Shown here: positions 38,887 to 51,345 of the stretch, one piece after another
How the letters are laid out: each line of letters opens with the position of its first letter
How positions within the stretch are numbered: the first letter of the stretch is position 1
Origin: Mesostigma viride
Taxonomy: Eukaryota > Streptophyta > Mesostigmatophyceae > Mesostigmatales > Mesostigmataceae
Reading direction: 5' to 3'
NCBI GenBank assembly: GCA_009746045.1
Contig: RPFO01001428.1
Coordinates: forward strand, 40,001 to 104,000
DNA: 64,000 nt
Notes under the pieces: generated by a model
The model's database searches: none
The model's input: the letters and a program-made list of their open reading frames with translations, nothing else
What the model was told of the DNA's origin: nothing
Position numbers and translations under genes: made by a program

Positions 38887-40739
38887 ATATATGTACCAGA
38901 AAACTGGACACACACAGCCCCCCCCTCCCCCCCCTAGTCTCTGGATGGACCGACCCACCTATCCAGTGTTTGGCATCAACCACGCATGAATGCTGCAAGA
39001 AACCCCATCACCACTAACCGAATGGGCGGCATCCTCGGTTTGGCTAGCTGCACCTTCACAAGCAATCGGTTTATAGGATACACGGAAGCTGTGGACACAT
39101 GAACACTAGAAAACATTATTGCAAAGCTGCAGATACATGTATATTACAAATAACTGTACTATAACCATGGTGTTAATCCAATATGGCCCATAATGCTTCA
39201 AGCTTGGAATGCCATGCCATGTGGTATGCATCACACGGGCAGTGTACATGGCATGCATCAATGTGCTCGATTTCTGTTGCCCATTCACTGCGACATCGGC
39301 TCCAACGGATATACACGGACTCCAATTGTCGCGTTATTGGTGCGTTATAGGTATAGAATGACAAGAGCAATCGGGCGCGGACATCCCGGGATGCAGGTGT
39401 ACTCAAGGCATGATGCCTTTCGTTGAGTAGAAAGTATCAACGTAAATTTTGTCTCATATGCGACCCCCGTGATCAAATAAGCGCGACGGTGTGCGCAAGC
39501 GAAAAGTGAACCAGGCAGCGCATGGCAGCCCTGAATGCGGTGAGTCAAGAAGGCACGATGCGTTGCTAACTGCTAGGAGAACGGTCGGCACCGTGACAAC
39601 AAGAGGATTCGCTGTGCTGAGGCTTCAATATACACCAAACGGCATGCACGCGGGGCTACTAACGTACTGGCATGAAACTGCAAGCCTCTCAGTTTGCCTT
39701 CGATATGGGACGCCCTCATGTAGCACCGCGGTGACGGCATCAACATCTGGGCAAGTTGATCCATTGATGGGTGGATGGGCATCGGGGTGTAGCGGCAGCC
39801 CGCATACAATGCACGGTGTAATTACTGCGAGACACAGCGGGCATTCCAGCCGGAAATGAGGAGGGAATGTCTTCGTGAGGAGGACCTCCCGGTATGGCAG
39901 CGGTATAATGGCGTCATCTCTAGGACAACGCATCCGGGGACTGGCCATAATTTACAGAAAACCAGCAACTGGCAAGAAGCCACATTCGTCATTACCCGAA
40001 CGTGGCCGCCGGCTAAAACTGATTCATTCAGCATCCACCTTTATCTCTCAACCTACGGGGCAGTAATGTGTGAAGGATGGTTAACCTGCATTTCCAGTAA
40101 TGGCAGCCGGCAGGACATGTTAACGTTAAATGCGTTGCCACTTTCTGCACATTCAATCCTGCGTCATTCAATCCTGCTGTTTGAAAACGGAGCGCCACGT
40201 GGACGAGTGGGATTCCAGGGCACAGCGCGGTCCGGTTGCCGCGCTTGGTGCTGCTTGCCACGCGCTTTGAGCTTTCCTTGGTCTGGTCTCGAGCTTCTCT
40301 CCCGCGCTTTTCGGTTTCTGCTGCTGAACACGGCGCTTGCCAACCAAGAAACATCCGGCCGCACCCATGCGGACCCAGCATCACCCATTAGAAACCGGAT
40401 CAAAGGTCTGGACGTTGCCAAGGGTAGAGCCCTGGCGGAAGTCGTCAGGGCGCAGCCCAGCGTCAAAGCTCCCACCACCCGACGGTCGTCCGTCGGGCGT
40501 GCAAGACCAAGATTTGCGAATGGTCGATGACGATGATGATGCTTTGGGCGTTGAAGGGAAACGGGTTGATCACTCGCATCACGCACACGACGACAGCTTG
40601 GTGCGCACGGGTCGAGCAGTCGGGATTTCTTTTTCTGGATGACCCGCTGCGATCATTGCTCGCGATAACAAGCATCGCGCGTGGGAGCGTGCTTGGTTGA
40701 AGCTTTGAAGGGCAAATCCGTTGTTCGGGACGTGGGGCG
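38887..40739. other. Intergenic region upstream of the Alfin-like gene
   Basis: No recognised gene. Overlapping frames between 39.8 and 40.6 kb show no domain. The last few hundred bases should hold the promoter and 5' leader of the gene at 40740, but no clear TATA box or other element could be singled out. Confidence 0.5.
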
Positions 40740-42206
40740 ATGGATCCTGGCGCTGGTCATGGAGGCGCGGCCTCTAGCCTGCGCTCGGTAGACGATGTGT
40801 ACAATGATTTTGTTGCTCGGAGGGAGGGTATCGTCAAAGCTTTGATGCATGATGTCGAGATGCTGTACCAGATGTGCGATCCAGAAAGGGACAACCTGTG
40901 CTTGTATGGCCACTCCGACGGAAGTTGGGAAGTGGCACTTCCTGCCGAGGAGGTTCCACCGGAGCTTCCGGAGCCGGCTCTTGGCATAAACTTCGCTCGC
41001 GATGGCATGCAGAGGAAAGACTGGCTATCATTGGTGGCGGTTCACAGTGATTCTTGGCTGCTTGCGGTGGCCTCTTACTACGGCGCTCGTTTTGACAAGC
41101 AAGACCGGTATGTGTGCCGGGTGTCACGTGTGCTCGCCGTCGCAGCCTCGCAGCCTTAGATATTTAGGTTTCGTTCTGGATGCAGTTGAACCGCGCGACA
41201 ATGGCTCTATTGGCTTACTTGTTCCGTTGATTTTGCCGGCATTCCTCGTTGCGTATTGCAGGAAACGGCTGTTTTCTATGATATGCGACTTGCCTACGGT
41301 TTTTGACGTTGTCTCGGGACGGACAAAGAAAGAACCAGTGAAGAAAAAGAAGCCTGCGCCCAGGGTAAATTTTCGTCTATTCTTTGGTTTTTCTCGACGA
41401 AATCGAGTCCGCAATGCGCTGTTGGAATGCCGGGCTCTAGTACAATGTAAACCCGTCGGACGGCACTTTTCCTTGCGTGATTATTTTTTAGGAATTCGTT
41501 CTCGTTAAAGGATGGGTTGCCGGGGAGTTGTCATTCTCGGCATTCTTGCTGCTTTTGCCGCTTTGAGTTGTTTGTGCTGCTTCACCACATTCTTGGCTGA
41601 TTCTTGACCGCCCTGTTCTCTAATCAGCCTCCTTTTGAATAAGTGAAATTCGCCATTTTGTGTGTATTTATCCGCTTTCACCTCCTGGAAACAATCTTTT
41701 CCTTTCACAACAAGACTTTCTATGAATGAAAGTTGTCGGCTTCTTTCATCGTCTTGATAGTGACCCTGTCCTGGCCCTTCCCTGTCCTCAACCTGCCCCA
41801 AACTCTTTGTTTTGCCTGTCTTTAACTTGTTCCAAACGGGGCCTATACCTGCTCTAGACCTGCCTTATACCTGACCTAAATCTGCCCTGCCCGTGCCCTG
41901 CATCTGCCCTACACCATTTCTCTTTGATCTTTGAAATGAAATTTGCAGCAGCCCCAGGCGGCCAAGAAGGCGGCGCCTGCGACGGCGGCGGCCCCCAAGC
42001 AGGACATGTCAGAGGAGGAGGAGGAGGAGGACGCGACGCTGTGCGGTGTGTGCCAAGGGGAGTATGGCGCGAACGAGTTCTGGATCATGTGCGACCAGTG
42101 CGACATCTGGTACCATGGCAAGTGCGTCAAGATCACGCCCGCGCGCGCGGAGCACATCAAGAACTACAAGTGCCCCGCCTGCTCCAAGCGCCAGCGCACG
42201 TTCTAG
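40740..42206 (+). CDS. Alfin-like PHD-finger histone reader
   Basis: Exons 40740-41107, 41262-41364 and 41949-42206 join in frame to 242 codons plus TAG, close to the usual 240-255 residues. Residues about 12-135 form the Alfin N-terminal domain: [71 protein letters not shown] and, across intron 1, [18 protein letters not shown] basic linker ([12 protein letters not shown]) and an acidic tract (SEEEEEED) lead to a C-terminal PHD finger. It has all Cys4-His-Cys3 ligands (CGVC, MCDQC, YHGKC, CPAC) and the aromatic DIWYH of histone H3K4me3 cages, and ends KRQRTF. In land plants these nuclear proteins bind H3K4me2/3 and recruit repressive complexes. The first intron is 154 bases and the second 584. 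This is the most conserved gene in the window and the best lineage marker. Confidence 0.93.
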
Positions 42207-43269
42207 ACGCGCGCTGCGCGTTTCGCTCCTCGCATGTTTTACTGCTGCGCATTGTCTAAATGTGCACGCCGTGACCTGATGCGGGCGGTCAAACGCGACG
42301 CGTGCATTTTACCTTTTGGGGGCGATCTAACCGCTGCCAGCGAGCTGTCACTGGGTTCGCCCGTGGCCTCGCTCATGGCCTTGTTCTTGGCTTTTATGCA
42401 TGGCCTCATTGCTGGCCATGTCTGTGGCCTTGCACAGCGAGGCAACGTGCCTGCAGGCCAGACGCAGGTGCACATGTACGGGAGGGTGCGCATTTACTCA
42501 TTGATACTAGTTCTTGGCACCGGCACAGACATTGTGTCTGGAAATTGTGCCCCATTGGCTAATGTTTTTTTATTCCCTGATCCTTGTTTGGCGGCAACAC
42601 CGCAGGCGCTTTCCTAAAATAGCTTTCCCGCAGTGCTCCAGCCATTCTCATGGCCAGAGGTCTATCTGGCCTCGAGTGGCCAGCATGAAGGGCTATTTTG
42701 GAAATCTTCGGTGCCAGGTTGCCAGGCTTCACGTGGTCCTGCTCAGCGGGCCTTGCGTTGTGGACCTGGCCCTAAGGGCAGCAGTAGTTTAGTAGGTCGT
42801 GATTGTTGACCTTTATCTGAAAGGTGATGCTTGCATGGTAGGGTTGACATTGGGCGCGTGCTAGCTACCGAATCAACTACTGACACGCTTTTGTATGCGA
42901 ACAATTGCCCCGCGACCCTGCTCTGGTTGGTTTGTTACCAGCATGCATAGAAAAAGTTGTCTCGCTTAATAGATAAAGGTAGTTACTCTTTCTTGGTTGG
43001 CAATGTAAAATGATGTTGGATTTGGAATAAATTCTTTAAAGATAACTCGTCGATGAATGGGGTTGTCTCCTTGATAACTTGCAAACTCTGGTACCTGGTT
43101 TGGACCATGTTGATTGAAAGCAGCTTAATTAACACGTAGACTGCGGCACGTGAGCCTAAGTCCTCTGTGGTGTGGAGATGGGATGGGCAGGATGGATCTA
43201 GCTATCGAAGTTCGAGTTACAGGGTTGTGGGCACCACGGCCCGAATCACTATGAATGCCGAACTGGTCA
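42207..43269 (+). other. 3' flank of the Alfin-like gene
   Basis: Probably 3' untranslated sequence, then intergenic DNA. A TGTAA (the chlorophyte polyadenylation signal) lies at 43004-43008, about 800 bases past the stop, with AATAAA close by at about 43025. Neither is proven to be used. Confidence 0.35.
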
Positions 43270-43560
43270 CACACGGTTTAATTAATTAATTAAACTCGTG
43301 CTCCCGTTAGGGAGTCACGGAGCACCTGAGTGCTTTTTATCCCTGTGTGTGCACAACAGGAAGAAACGGCAGAGGCCCCCTTTCTCCTTCATGCCAGAGG
43401 CATGCCACAGCTGCAATCAGACACGATTTAAACGATCCGGCAAATGCTGTAGGTGCAGTAAGGCCCATGTGAGCTTATCATAATAAGGAGCGTGGGCAAG
43501 TACTCTGATCATAGCCAGGACGTAGCTAGCATGGCTGTACAAAGGCTAAGCTAAGGCTAT
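43270..43560 (+). mobile_element. Retrotransposon-associated repeat R1
   Basis: Begins with (TTAA)n, then ctcgtgctcccgttagggag with its inverted match cggagcac (a hairpin). About 220 bases follow, including ccctgtgtgtgcacaacagg and gcatgccacagctgcaatca. It is repeated at 44258-44560 and, inverted, at 51740-52118. Confidence 0.75.
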
Positions 43561-44255
43561 GGCTGGTCGCCTGGCACGCTTTACGCCAATAGGTCGGGCC
43601 CTGTGGCGCAAGCCCTTGGGCAAGATAGAGAAACAGGACCTGTTTAAGGTCCTAGTCCTCCCTGTTCTTACGTACGGGGCCGAGACGTGAATCGACCCTG
43701 ACAGCCGACCTTGCCAGAAAGCTGGACGGCGCGGTCACCAACATGCTGCGATCCATTTTTCGTGTAGGCTACGCTGCTCATGTTCGCAATGAGGACCTGT
43801 ACCTCGGCATGCCATATATCAAAGAGACAACCAGCGCAGGCCAGAAATCAGATATCTCCAGCACCATTAAGCAGCGGCGCCTGCAGTCAGTAGGGCACTT
43901 AGCTCGCACCAACCAGGTAGACACTTCACGTGGCCCCCCCGCAAGGCTGCGCCCAGCTCAGCCTGGCCGGCACCTCACGTGGGCCGGGCCCCGCAATGCT
44001 CGACGCCGCAAGGCCCGCACCTTCAAAGAACAGCTAGTAGAGGACATGGGGGGCCTATGCCTAGATCCGTGATTTGGAACAAGATGATGGACAAGGCCAA
44101 GTGGGCCCCGGTCATAGAGGATGTCCAACAAACCCCCTCCCGTGGGGAAGCGCCCACGTTTGCAAACACGGGGGAAGCATGCATGCCAGACAGGACCCCT
44201 AGGGTAGAGAGCTTAGAATAGAGTTGGCTTGATGATGTAGATAGATTAGACCGGT
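43561..44255 (+). pseudogene. Non-LTR retrotransposon reverse-transcriptase C-terminal remnant
   Basis: The translation DLFKVLVLPVLTYGAET, then LTADLARKLDGAVTNMLRSI, VRNEDLYLGMP, IKQRRLQSVGHLART and a basic RRKARTFKEQLVED fits the conserved end of LINE-type reverse transcriptases (L-P-V-L-x-Y-G-x-E-x-W, then R-R-L-x-x-x-G-H). A TGA sits where Trp is expected, and about four extra bases follow it near 43688-43695, so it is broken. The 5' part is missing and it ends at the tail gtagatagattagaccggt plus (TTAA)n. Confidence 0.75.
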
Positions 44256-44820
44256 AATTAATTAATTAATTAAACTCGTGCTCCCGTTGGGGAGTCATGG
44301 AGCACCAAAGTGCTTTTAATCCCTGTGTGTGCACAACAGGAGAAAGGGCAGAGACCCCCTGTCTCCTTCATGCCTAAGGCATGCCACAGCTGCATTCGGG
44401 CGCGCTAGGTAAACGGACACGCTAACGATCCGGCAATCTGTGGGTGCAATATGACCCATGTGAGCATGGCATAACAAGGGAGGGTGGGCAAGGAATCTGG
44501 TCATAGCCAGGACGTAGCATGGCTGTACAAGGACTAAGCCGTAGGGCTATGGCTGGTTGTATACCGTGCATGAGCGATGCGCGTGACTAGGTATGTTGGC
44601 ACAGCTAGGCAAACATTCTAAGCATGGCTGCCATGGCGGCAGTGACTACTGAGGGATACAAGCTAGGGCTATTAGCTAGTCTAGCCCGCGGGGGGCGTCC
44701 ACATCTTGTGGATTGTGTGTCCCCATCCATCCATCCATCGGGGTTAATGCTCCGTGACTCCCCAACGGGAGCACGAGTCTAAATAATTAATCAATTAATG
44801 AATGAATTAATTAATGGCTG
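44256..44820 (+). mobile_element. R1 copy and second tail module
   Basis: 44258-44560 repeats R1 in the same orientation. The following 44560-44700 (ggctatggctggttgtatac... to ccacatcttgtgga) recurs near 45290-45380 and 51720-51840. At 44715-44816 a (CATC)n block and the inverted hairpin module with (TTAA)-like tail follow, as at 29527. Confidence 0.7.
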
Positions 44821-45380
44821 GTTGTGTATCGTGCGTGTGTAACGTGACTAGGTATGGTGGCTCGGCTAGGCATACATTCACCACTAGACACTCCCGGCCA
44901 GTTAGGCTAGAAACACACGCCCTGATCAAGCATGCTGTTTCCGGCCCCACCGTCTAGGTCATCTAGTCGCTCCACACGTAAGCCAGCCATAATTTCAATG
45001 CACAAGGATACACATTTCCATCACCATTCATCTTCATCATCCTGAACGACTCGAAAACGCGGAAAAGATAACGGCAGGCTCGAGCTACCATGGTCCGGAT
45101 TCTCCCGATTTCTGGCCTGCGCTGGTTGTCTCTTTGATAATTTCAATGCACAAGGATACACATTTCCATCACCATTCATCTTCATCATCCTGAACGACTC
45201 GAAAACGCGGAAAAGATAACGGCAGGCTCGAGCTACCATGGTCCGGATTCTCCCGATTTCTGGCCTGCGCTGGTTGTCTATTTGATACATTCTAGGCATG
45301 GCTGCCATGGCGGCTGTGACTACCAATGGTTCAAGCTAGGGCTAATCTAGCCCGCAGGGGGCGACCACATCTTGTGGTTG
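44821..45380. mobile_element. Retrotransposon-derived repeat with 150-bp tandem duplication
   Basis: 44990-45130 is duplicated at 45139-45280, including gaacgactcgaaaacgcgga and tggtccggattctcccgatt. The same unit recurs inverted at 58178-58377. Its end (gcaggccagaaatc) is also found inside the reverse-transcriptase remnant at 43850 and at 49690, so elements have exchanged segments. Confidence 0.75.
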
Positions 45381-45480
45381 ATCATATCAGGTCCCCGCCC
45401 CTCCAGTACACCTTGGGCTTCTGGGGATTGTGGCGGAGGTATTGAGGCCACAGGTCGCGTCGCTGCTGCTGCTACGTGCG
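45381..45480 (-). pseudogene. ORF1-like 3' fragment
   Basis: The stretch matching gcgtcgctgctgctgct and the upstream ggtccccgcccctccagtac resembles the 3' end of the ORF1-like gene at 52310-53040. Only about 90 bases remain. Confidence 0.55.
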
Positions 45481-47220
45481 GTTTGGATTTGGGGTCGTGC
45501 ATGTGTATTAGAATGCATTTTCTTTCTGGGTTAGTAGTAACGGGTTAGTAGTAACGGGTTAGAAGTAACAAGCTTTGGCAAAATTGGGTTTGGCAGCCAC
45601 AAGCCACGAGGTAGCCATGGCTGACAGCGGAGCTCATAACTTTCACGTTTGGGCACCAATTTTAGCCGTGAATATCACAATCGACGCGTCTTTCTCAGAC
45701 ACACGTGCTGATATAATTTTCCGACGCTATTACGCAATATATGACGAGCAAACGCTGCTCGACGCAACGCAGCCTGGCGGCTGCGCTCGGCAATGAAAAT
45801 ATGTCCTAGCTCCGGCTGCAGCTTCGCCATCAGGGCCGGAAGGCAGTGGTGACATGCACTAGTCGCGCACGGGTGGTCGCCCAGATGCCTCCCGGGCTTT
45901 CCTCGCCCTCTGCATCGCCTGACCCAAAGCGCAGTCGCCCAGGCGAACCTGGCTGGTCTGAGCGTGATTTTGACGTTGACAGGCTCTTTAACACCTAGTT
46001 CGACGTCAACAGGCCTGCCTTTTTCGACATGCCACCCATCAAGATACTGGAGCTCGTGTTCTACGGGTCACACGCCTCACTGCTGGCCCTGTGCCAGCAA
46101 CTCCATCTCAACACCCACTTTTTCCGCAACGGAGCTGACGGCCGGTTTTCCCACCGCGTATCTGACGCCCCTTCTTCGACCAACCTGGCCGGCTGGTCTC
46201 GCCCCCGGCCGCCTTCAGCTCGCAGCTCTCTTTACCATCCTTAAGCGCTCGGCCGAGGACCTCCTGCACCCCGCCCCCATTACCGAATCCACCTAAGTTC
46301 CTCCACCACTGACCTCCACGACGCCCTCTCACAGCACGTGACGCCCATTGCTGCAGATGTTGCAGCCGTGTGGGCCGCGCGCTGGCTGCTGAGCTCCCCA
46401 CCATCCCCACCGCCACCCGGCCACCCTCCTCGCCTCCACACCCACCCAAACCTCCGCCTCCACCGACTCCATCACCGCCCAGCTCCGCGACATCGACCAG
46501 CGTCTTAAGGACAATGCCATCGCTATCGAGGTCCTGCAGAACACCGCAGGCCTCACCGCCCAGGCGGTGAAGGACATTGCCGCCAAGCCGGCCAGCCGGG
46601 CGGCCCTGCTGGCCTAGTGGCCGGCGATGCTCCTCCCATCACGACCTGGGCGGAAATGCTTAAGCAGCACACCACCTCCACCACCTCCGCCGTCGCAGCC
46701 CAGCTCCAGCGGCAGACGCTTGACCTCCGCGAGGAGGCCGACCTCGCCAAGCGTAGCCTCAAAGTCATCGTCAAGAACTTCGACATGGAGGAAGGTGAGA
46801 ATTCCGAGAAGATTACGCGTGCGTTTGAGAGAGAAATCCTTGGTCGCATGGGCCTTAATGGTGAGCTAGATCGAGCTGGTCGCCCACCGCCTTCCCCGCG
46901 CGCGGGGAAAGGCATGCAGGGGTGCCCCCGCTCCTCATCACCTTTACGAACCCGGCGGACAAGATTTCTTTCCTCAGACGCCGCAAGCGGCTCGAGAAGA
47001 CTCACTTCACCCTTGACGACGACAGTGACGTACCCTGGCGCAGCAACAACGGCGACGGGAGCTATGGCCGACCTACCTCCAGCTCCGGCAGACCAAGGCG
47101 GGGCAGCCGGTGTACTGGAAAGGGGCGGCCATCTACGTCGGCCACAAGCCCTGGCATGCGACCCCCGCGGCCCCAACGACTCCAGACGCCCCAGCTTTAA
47201 TAGGGGAATACAGCAGCAGT
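45481..47220 (+). pseudogene. Non-LTR retrotransposon ORF1-like copy 1 (degenerate)
   Basis: A 5' region (45590-45830) nearly identical to 49440-49690 leads into a broken coding part. Frames shift several times: LHLHD-like N-terminal pieces at about 46030-46300, then TWAEMLKQHTTSTTSAVAAQ, LREEADLAKRSLKVIVKNFD, an RRRKRLEKTHFTLDDD-type segment and a GQPVYWKGAAIYVG-type end in another frame. The order coiled coil, RNA-binding-like fold, then the FLxRRKxL-LDDDLT region is that of L1-type ORF1 proteins, which coat the element RNA. No reverse transcriptase follows it. Confidence 0.65.
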
Positions 47221-48003
47221 AGTGTAGAATAGATAGACCGTGGCCATGTACATGTACGCCTACTACAGGCTCTATACCAGCTGATTCACGAGTCTCATTT
47301 AGCCATGTACATGTGTGCCTATGATGTGCCACACTCCAGATGATGCCTAGCTTTATTTCATTATGCAGTGCCCATGCAGGGAGTCACTCTCTGCTGAGAC
47401 GCCATGCCCTACTACTAGCTCTTGTATAGCCATGCTGATCTTTCCCCCCTATGGCGGGCTTCCCTTCGTTGGGTTGAGCTTGAGACTCTGGGGGATGCAG
47501 GTGCCCTGGTGTGCACACCTAGAGCAAGAGTCGCTTACATTCCCACCCTTGCAGCTAGGAAGTCAGCTAAGAATGTATTATAGGCCATATGCCCCTTCTC
47601 AAGGGCTATGTGCTACATACACTCCCAACGGAGTTATGTTCCTAATTAATTTCCCCTTTCTGGTAATGCTTTTCAACGCCAACGCCACGCTGCCAGTTGG
47701 CACCGGTGGAGCTAGCCCTCTATGCGTCCTTGCCAGACAGGTCAGCCAAAGTACCGGGTAACTCGGAAGGCCTGCAGGACATATGGTTTGGAGGGTATGT
47801 GGCTAGGCTATAGCTGGTTGGTGTACACATGGCATCTCAGCAGAGAGTAACTCCCTGCATAGGCATCGCATGGCTAAATTCTTAATGCATCATCCATGGG
47901 AGGTCCCATTGTGGGCTGGGCGCGGCTAAATACTGAAAGCATCATCCACGGGGGCCATTATGGGCGCACATGCGCGTGGGCCACTTGCAAAGGCTAAGCC
48001 TAT
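47221..48003. mobile_element. Repeat R2 and flanks
   Basis: 47336-47650 (agatgatgcctagctttatt, then agccatgctgatctt, ending tcccaacggagttatgttcc and TTAATTAA) recurs at 53035-53345 and partly at 51150-51265. Part is also inverted at about 47835-47880. It behaves like the 3' non-coding end of the ORF1-bearing element. Confidence 0.65.
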
Positions 48004-49430
48004 CTAATCTACACTACTGGTATATTCCCTAGTCTGGGGTGGCAGGAGGGGCCTGCCAGGGCTTGTGGTCAACGTGGACTGACCGCCCCCCTCCAGTATA
48101 CCGGCTTCCCCCCTGCACGCTGCCGGAGCTGAAGGTAGGTCGGCCATAGCTCGCGTCGCCGCTGTTGCTGGGCCAAGGTCAAGTCGTCGTCCAGTGTGAA
48201 GCGAGTCTCCGAGAGCTTCTTGCGGCATTTAAGGAACGCCAGCTTGTCCGTCATGTACTTAAAGGTGAGGAGCACGGGTGCCGGGCCAGCCTTACCCCGC
48301 GCGCGGGGAAGGCGGACAGCCGACATGTCCAGCTCACCAGCCGGTGAGTTGCATGGGGGCAAGAATGGCGCGCTTAAATGCCTCAAGGAGGCTCGTGGAG
48401 GTCTCACCTGCCAGCTGGTCGAAGTGCTTGACGATGACATTGTGGCTGCGCTTCTCGAGCTCGGCCGCCTCGCGAAGGTCGAGGGCTTGTTGCTTGAGTT
48501 GTGCCGTGATGGTGGAGGTGGTGGAGGTGGTGTGCTGCTTAAGCAAGTCCGCCCAGGTGGAGGGGGCATCGCCGGCCGGGCCAGCAGGCGCCGGCTGGGC
48601 TGCGATGTCCTTCACCGCTTGGGCAGTGAGGCCGGCGGTGTCATGCAAGCACTCAAGGGCGGTGGCGGTGGCTTGAAGGCGTTGGTCGAGGTCGAGGAGC
48701 TGGGCTGTGATGTCGGCAGTGGAGGCGGAAATGGCGGAGGTGGAGGTGGAGGCGGCGGTGGTGGAAATGTGAGGAAGTTCAGCAGCCAGTGTGCCGCCGA
48801 TTGCTGCTACGTCGGCAGCAAGGGGGGGCACGTGCTGCTGAAAGGCTTCCGCGAGGATGGAACGAAGTGTGGGGGCGGTGATGGATGGAGCCCAGATCTC
48901 GCCGTCGGAGCGCTGGAGAAGGGAGTTGAGGATGGCGTACGTGCTGGAGTTCGGGCCGGCGGGTGCACCCGGGCAGCAGGGTGAGGTGTCGCCAGAGGCG
49001 GCCGTCCGGTCCGGGAGGATGAGGCGATTGTTGTCGTGGAGATGGAGGCACAGGTCGTAAAGCGAAGCGTAGTCCCCGAAGATTAGATGCATCGCAGAGC
49101 ATCGGTCGGAGACGGGTTGGCCCAGTCGTAATCTTCGACCTTGAAAGGCCGGGACCGAAAGCTCGGTTCTGAGGGGCATGAAGACCCTCCTGTTTTGTCG
49201 GCTGAGCGGGTGCGCTTGGCCGGGGTCAGGCGATGCAGATGGCGAGGCGTTAAGCCCGGGAGGTTGCTGGACGACCACCAGTGCACGACTAGTGTCACCG
49301 CTGCCTGCCGGACCTGATGGCGGAGCTGCAGCCTGAGCTGCAGACGTATTTTCATTGCCGAGCGCAGCTGCCAGGCTGCGTTGCGTCGAGGCGTTGCGTC
49401 GAGGCTGCGTTGCGTCGAGGCGCAACTAAT
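48004..49430 (-). pseudogene. Non-LTR retrotransposon ORF1-like copy 2
   Basis: This is the longest preserved version: about 363 codons are open at 48334-49425 (LHLHDNNRLILPDRTA, TWADLLKQHTTSTTSTITAQ, LREAAELEKRSHNVIVKHFD). A frame shift near 48330 then leads to the C-terminal LLTFKYMTDKLAFLKCRKKL and TRFTLDDDLTLAQQQRRREL at 48069-48330. A Ser/Ala/Pro-rich N-terminal part precedes the coiled-coil region. It is divergently placed to copy 3 and shares an inverted gcgttgcgtcgaggc-type segment with it. Confidence 0.7.
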
Positions 49431-51345
49431 GCCGCATGACACATAAGCCACGAGCCACGAGGTACTGCCATGGCTGACAGCAGAGCTCATAACTTTCATG
49501 CACGTTTAATTGGGCACCGAATTCGCGGCCGTGAATATCACAATCGCTTCGTCTTTCTAAGACGCACACGCTGATATAATTTTCCGAAGCTATTACGCAA
49601 TATATGACGAGCAAACGCTCCTCCATGCATGCAACGCAGCCTGGCGGCTGCGCTAAGCCCTGAAAATACCAAGGAGACAACCAGCGCAGGCCAGAAATCG
49701 GGAGAATCCGGACCATGGTAGCTCTAGGTCCAGAAATCGGGAGAATACGTCTGCAGCTCCGGCTGCAGCCTCGCCCTCAGGTCCGGAAGGCAGTGGTGAC
49801 ACTAGTCGCGCACTGGTGGTCGCCCAGATCCCTCCCTGTCTTTCCTCACCCTCTGCATCGCCTGACCCATAGCGCAGTCGCCCATGCAGGCGAACCTGGC
49901 TGGTCTGAGCGCGATTTTGACGTCGCCGACAGGCTATTTTCCACCTGTGACGTCAACAGGCCTGGCCTTATCTTGATGGGTGGCATGCATGCCGAAAATT
50001 TCGGCATGCATGCCACCCATCAAGATACTGGAGCTCGTGTTTTAGGCGGGTCCCATGCCTCGCTGCTCGCCCTGTGCCAGCACCTCAATAAATTCAATTT
50101 TTTCCGCAACGGAGCTGACGGCAGGTTTACCCACCGCGCATCTGACATCGATTATTCGACCCACCTGTCCGGCTGGTCTTGACACCCCCGCCTTCAGCTC
50201 GCCGCTCTCTTTACCATCCTTAAGCGCTCTGCCGAGGACCCTCTGAACCCCGCCCCCTTGACCGAATCCACCTTCCTCCTCCACCTCCACGACGCCCTCT
50301 CGCAGCACGTGATGCCCCTCGCTGCAGATGTGTCAGCTGTGGGCCGCACGCTGGCTGCTGAGCTCCCCGCCATTTCCACCGCCACCTCCGTCCACCCTCC
50401 TCGCCTCCACACCCACCCACACACACCGCCTCCACCGACGCTATCACCGCCCAGCTGGAGCCGCGTCATCGACAAGCGCCTCCAGGACAACGCCATCGCC
50501 ATCGAGTGCCTGCAAAACACTGCAGCCTGGCCTCACCGCCCAGGCGGTGAAGGACTATGCCGCCAAGCCAGCCCCGGCTGCATGGCCCGGCTGGCGATGC
50601 CCCTCCCACCCAGACCTGGGCGGACATGCTCAAGCAACACACCACCTCCACCACCTCCGCCGTCGCAGCCCAGCTACAGCAGCAGACGCTCGACCTCCGC
50701 GAGGAGGCCGAGCTCGCCAAGCGCAGCCTCAACATCATCGTCAATAACTTCGACCTCAGTGGTGGCAGGTGAGAATTCCGTGACGCTTGCACAGGCGTTT
50801 GAGCGAGAAATTCTTGGTCGCACGGGCCTTCTTGCGGTGAGATCAAGCTGGTCGCCCACCGCCTTCCCCGCTCGCGGGGTAAGGCAGGGGCGCCCCCGCT
50901 TCTTCTCACCTTTAAGAACCCGGCGGACAAGATTTCTTTTCTCAGACGCCGCAAGCGGCTCGAGAAGACTCACTTCACCCTGGACGACGACTTGACCCTG
51001 GCGCAGCAACAACGGCGACGGGAGCTATATGGCCGACCTACCTCCAGCTATAGCTCCGGCAGACCACGGCGGGGAAGCCGGTGTAGTACTTACTGGAAGG
51101 GGGCGGCCATCATGGCGGTGCAGGTGCACCTTGTGCAGGTGATAGCTGTACATCCTACACCTGCAGGTTATAGCCCTGCCTTGTATTACAAACCCATAGA
51201 TGCCCCTTTCTCAGGGCTATGTGTTACATATGCTCCCCACGGAGCTATGATCTTAATTAATTAATTACTCTACGTCGGCCACAAGCCCTGGCACACGACC
51301 CCCGCGGCCCCAGTGACTCCAGACGCCCCAGCTTAGGGGAATACA
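49431..51345 (+). pseudogene. Non-LTR retrotransposon ORF1-like copy 3 (degenerate)
   Basis: The 5' non-coding part (49440-49690) matches copy 1. Coding pieces include LREEAELAKRSLNIIVNNFD at 50690-50755 and a RRRKRLEKTHFTLDDD-type end at 50940-51000, in different frames. At 51110-51265 an R2-like insert ending in (TTAA)n splits the last segment (tacgtcggccacaagccctg) from the rest, so one element appears to have landed in another. Confidence 0.65.

Noticed and set aside
38169-39017. 282-codon His/Pro/Thr/Ser/Leu repeat frame (+)
   Set aside because: Translation of CCCA and CTCA repeats; the reciprocal Gly/Val/Trp frames are open on the other strand too.
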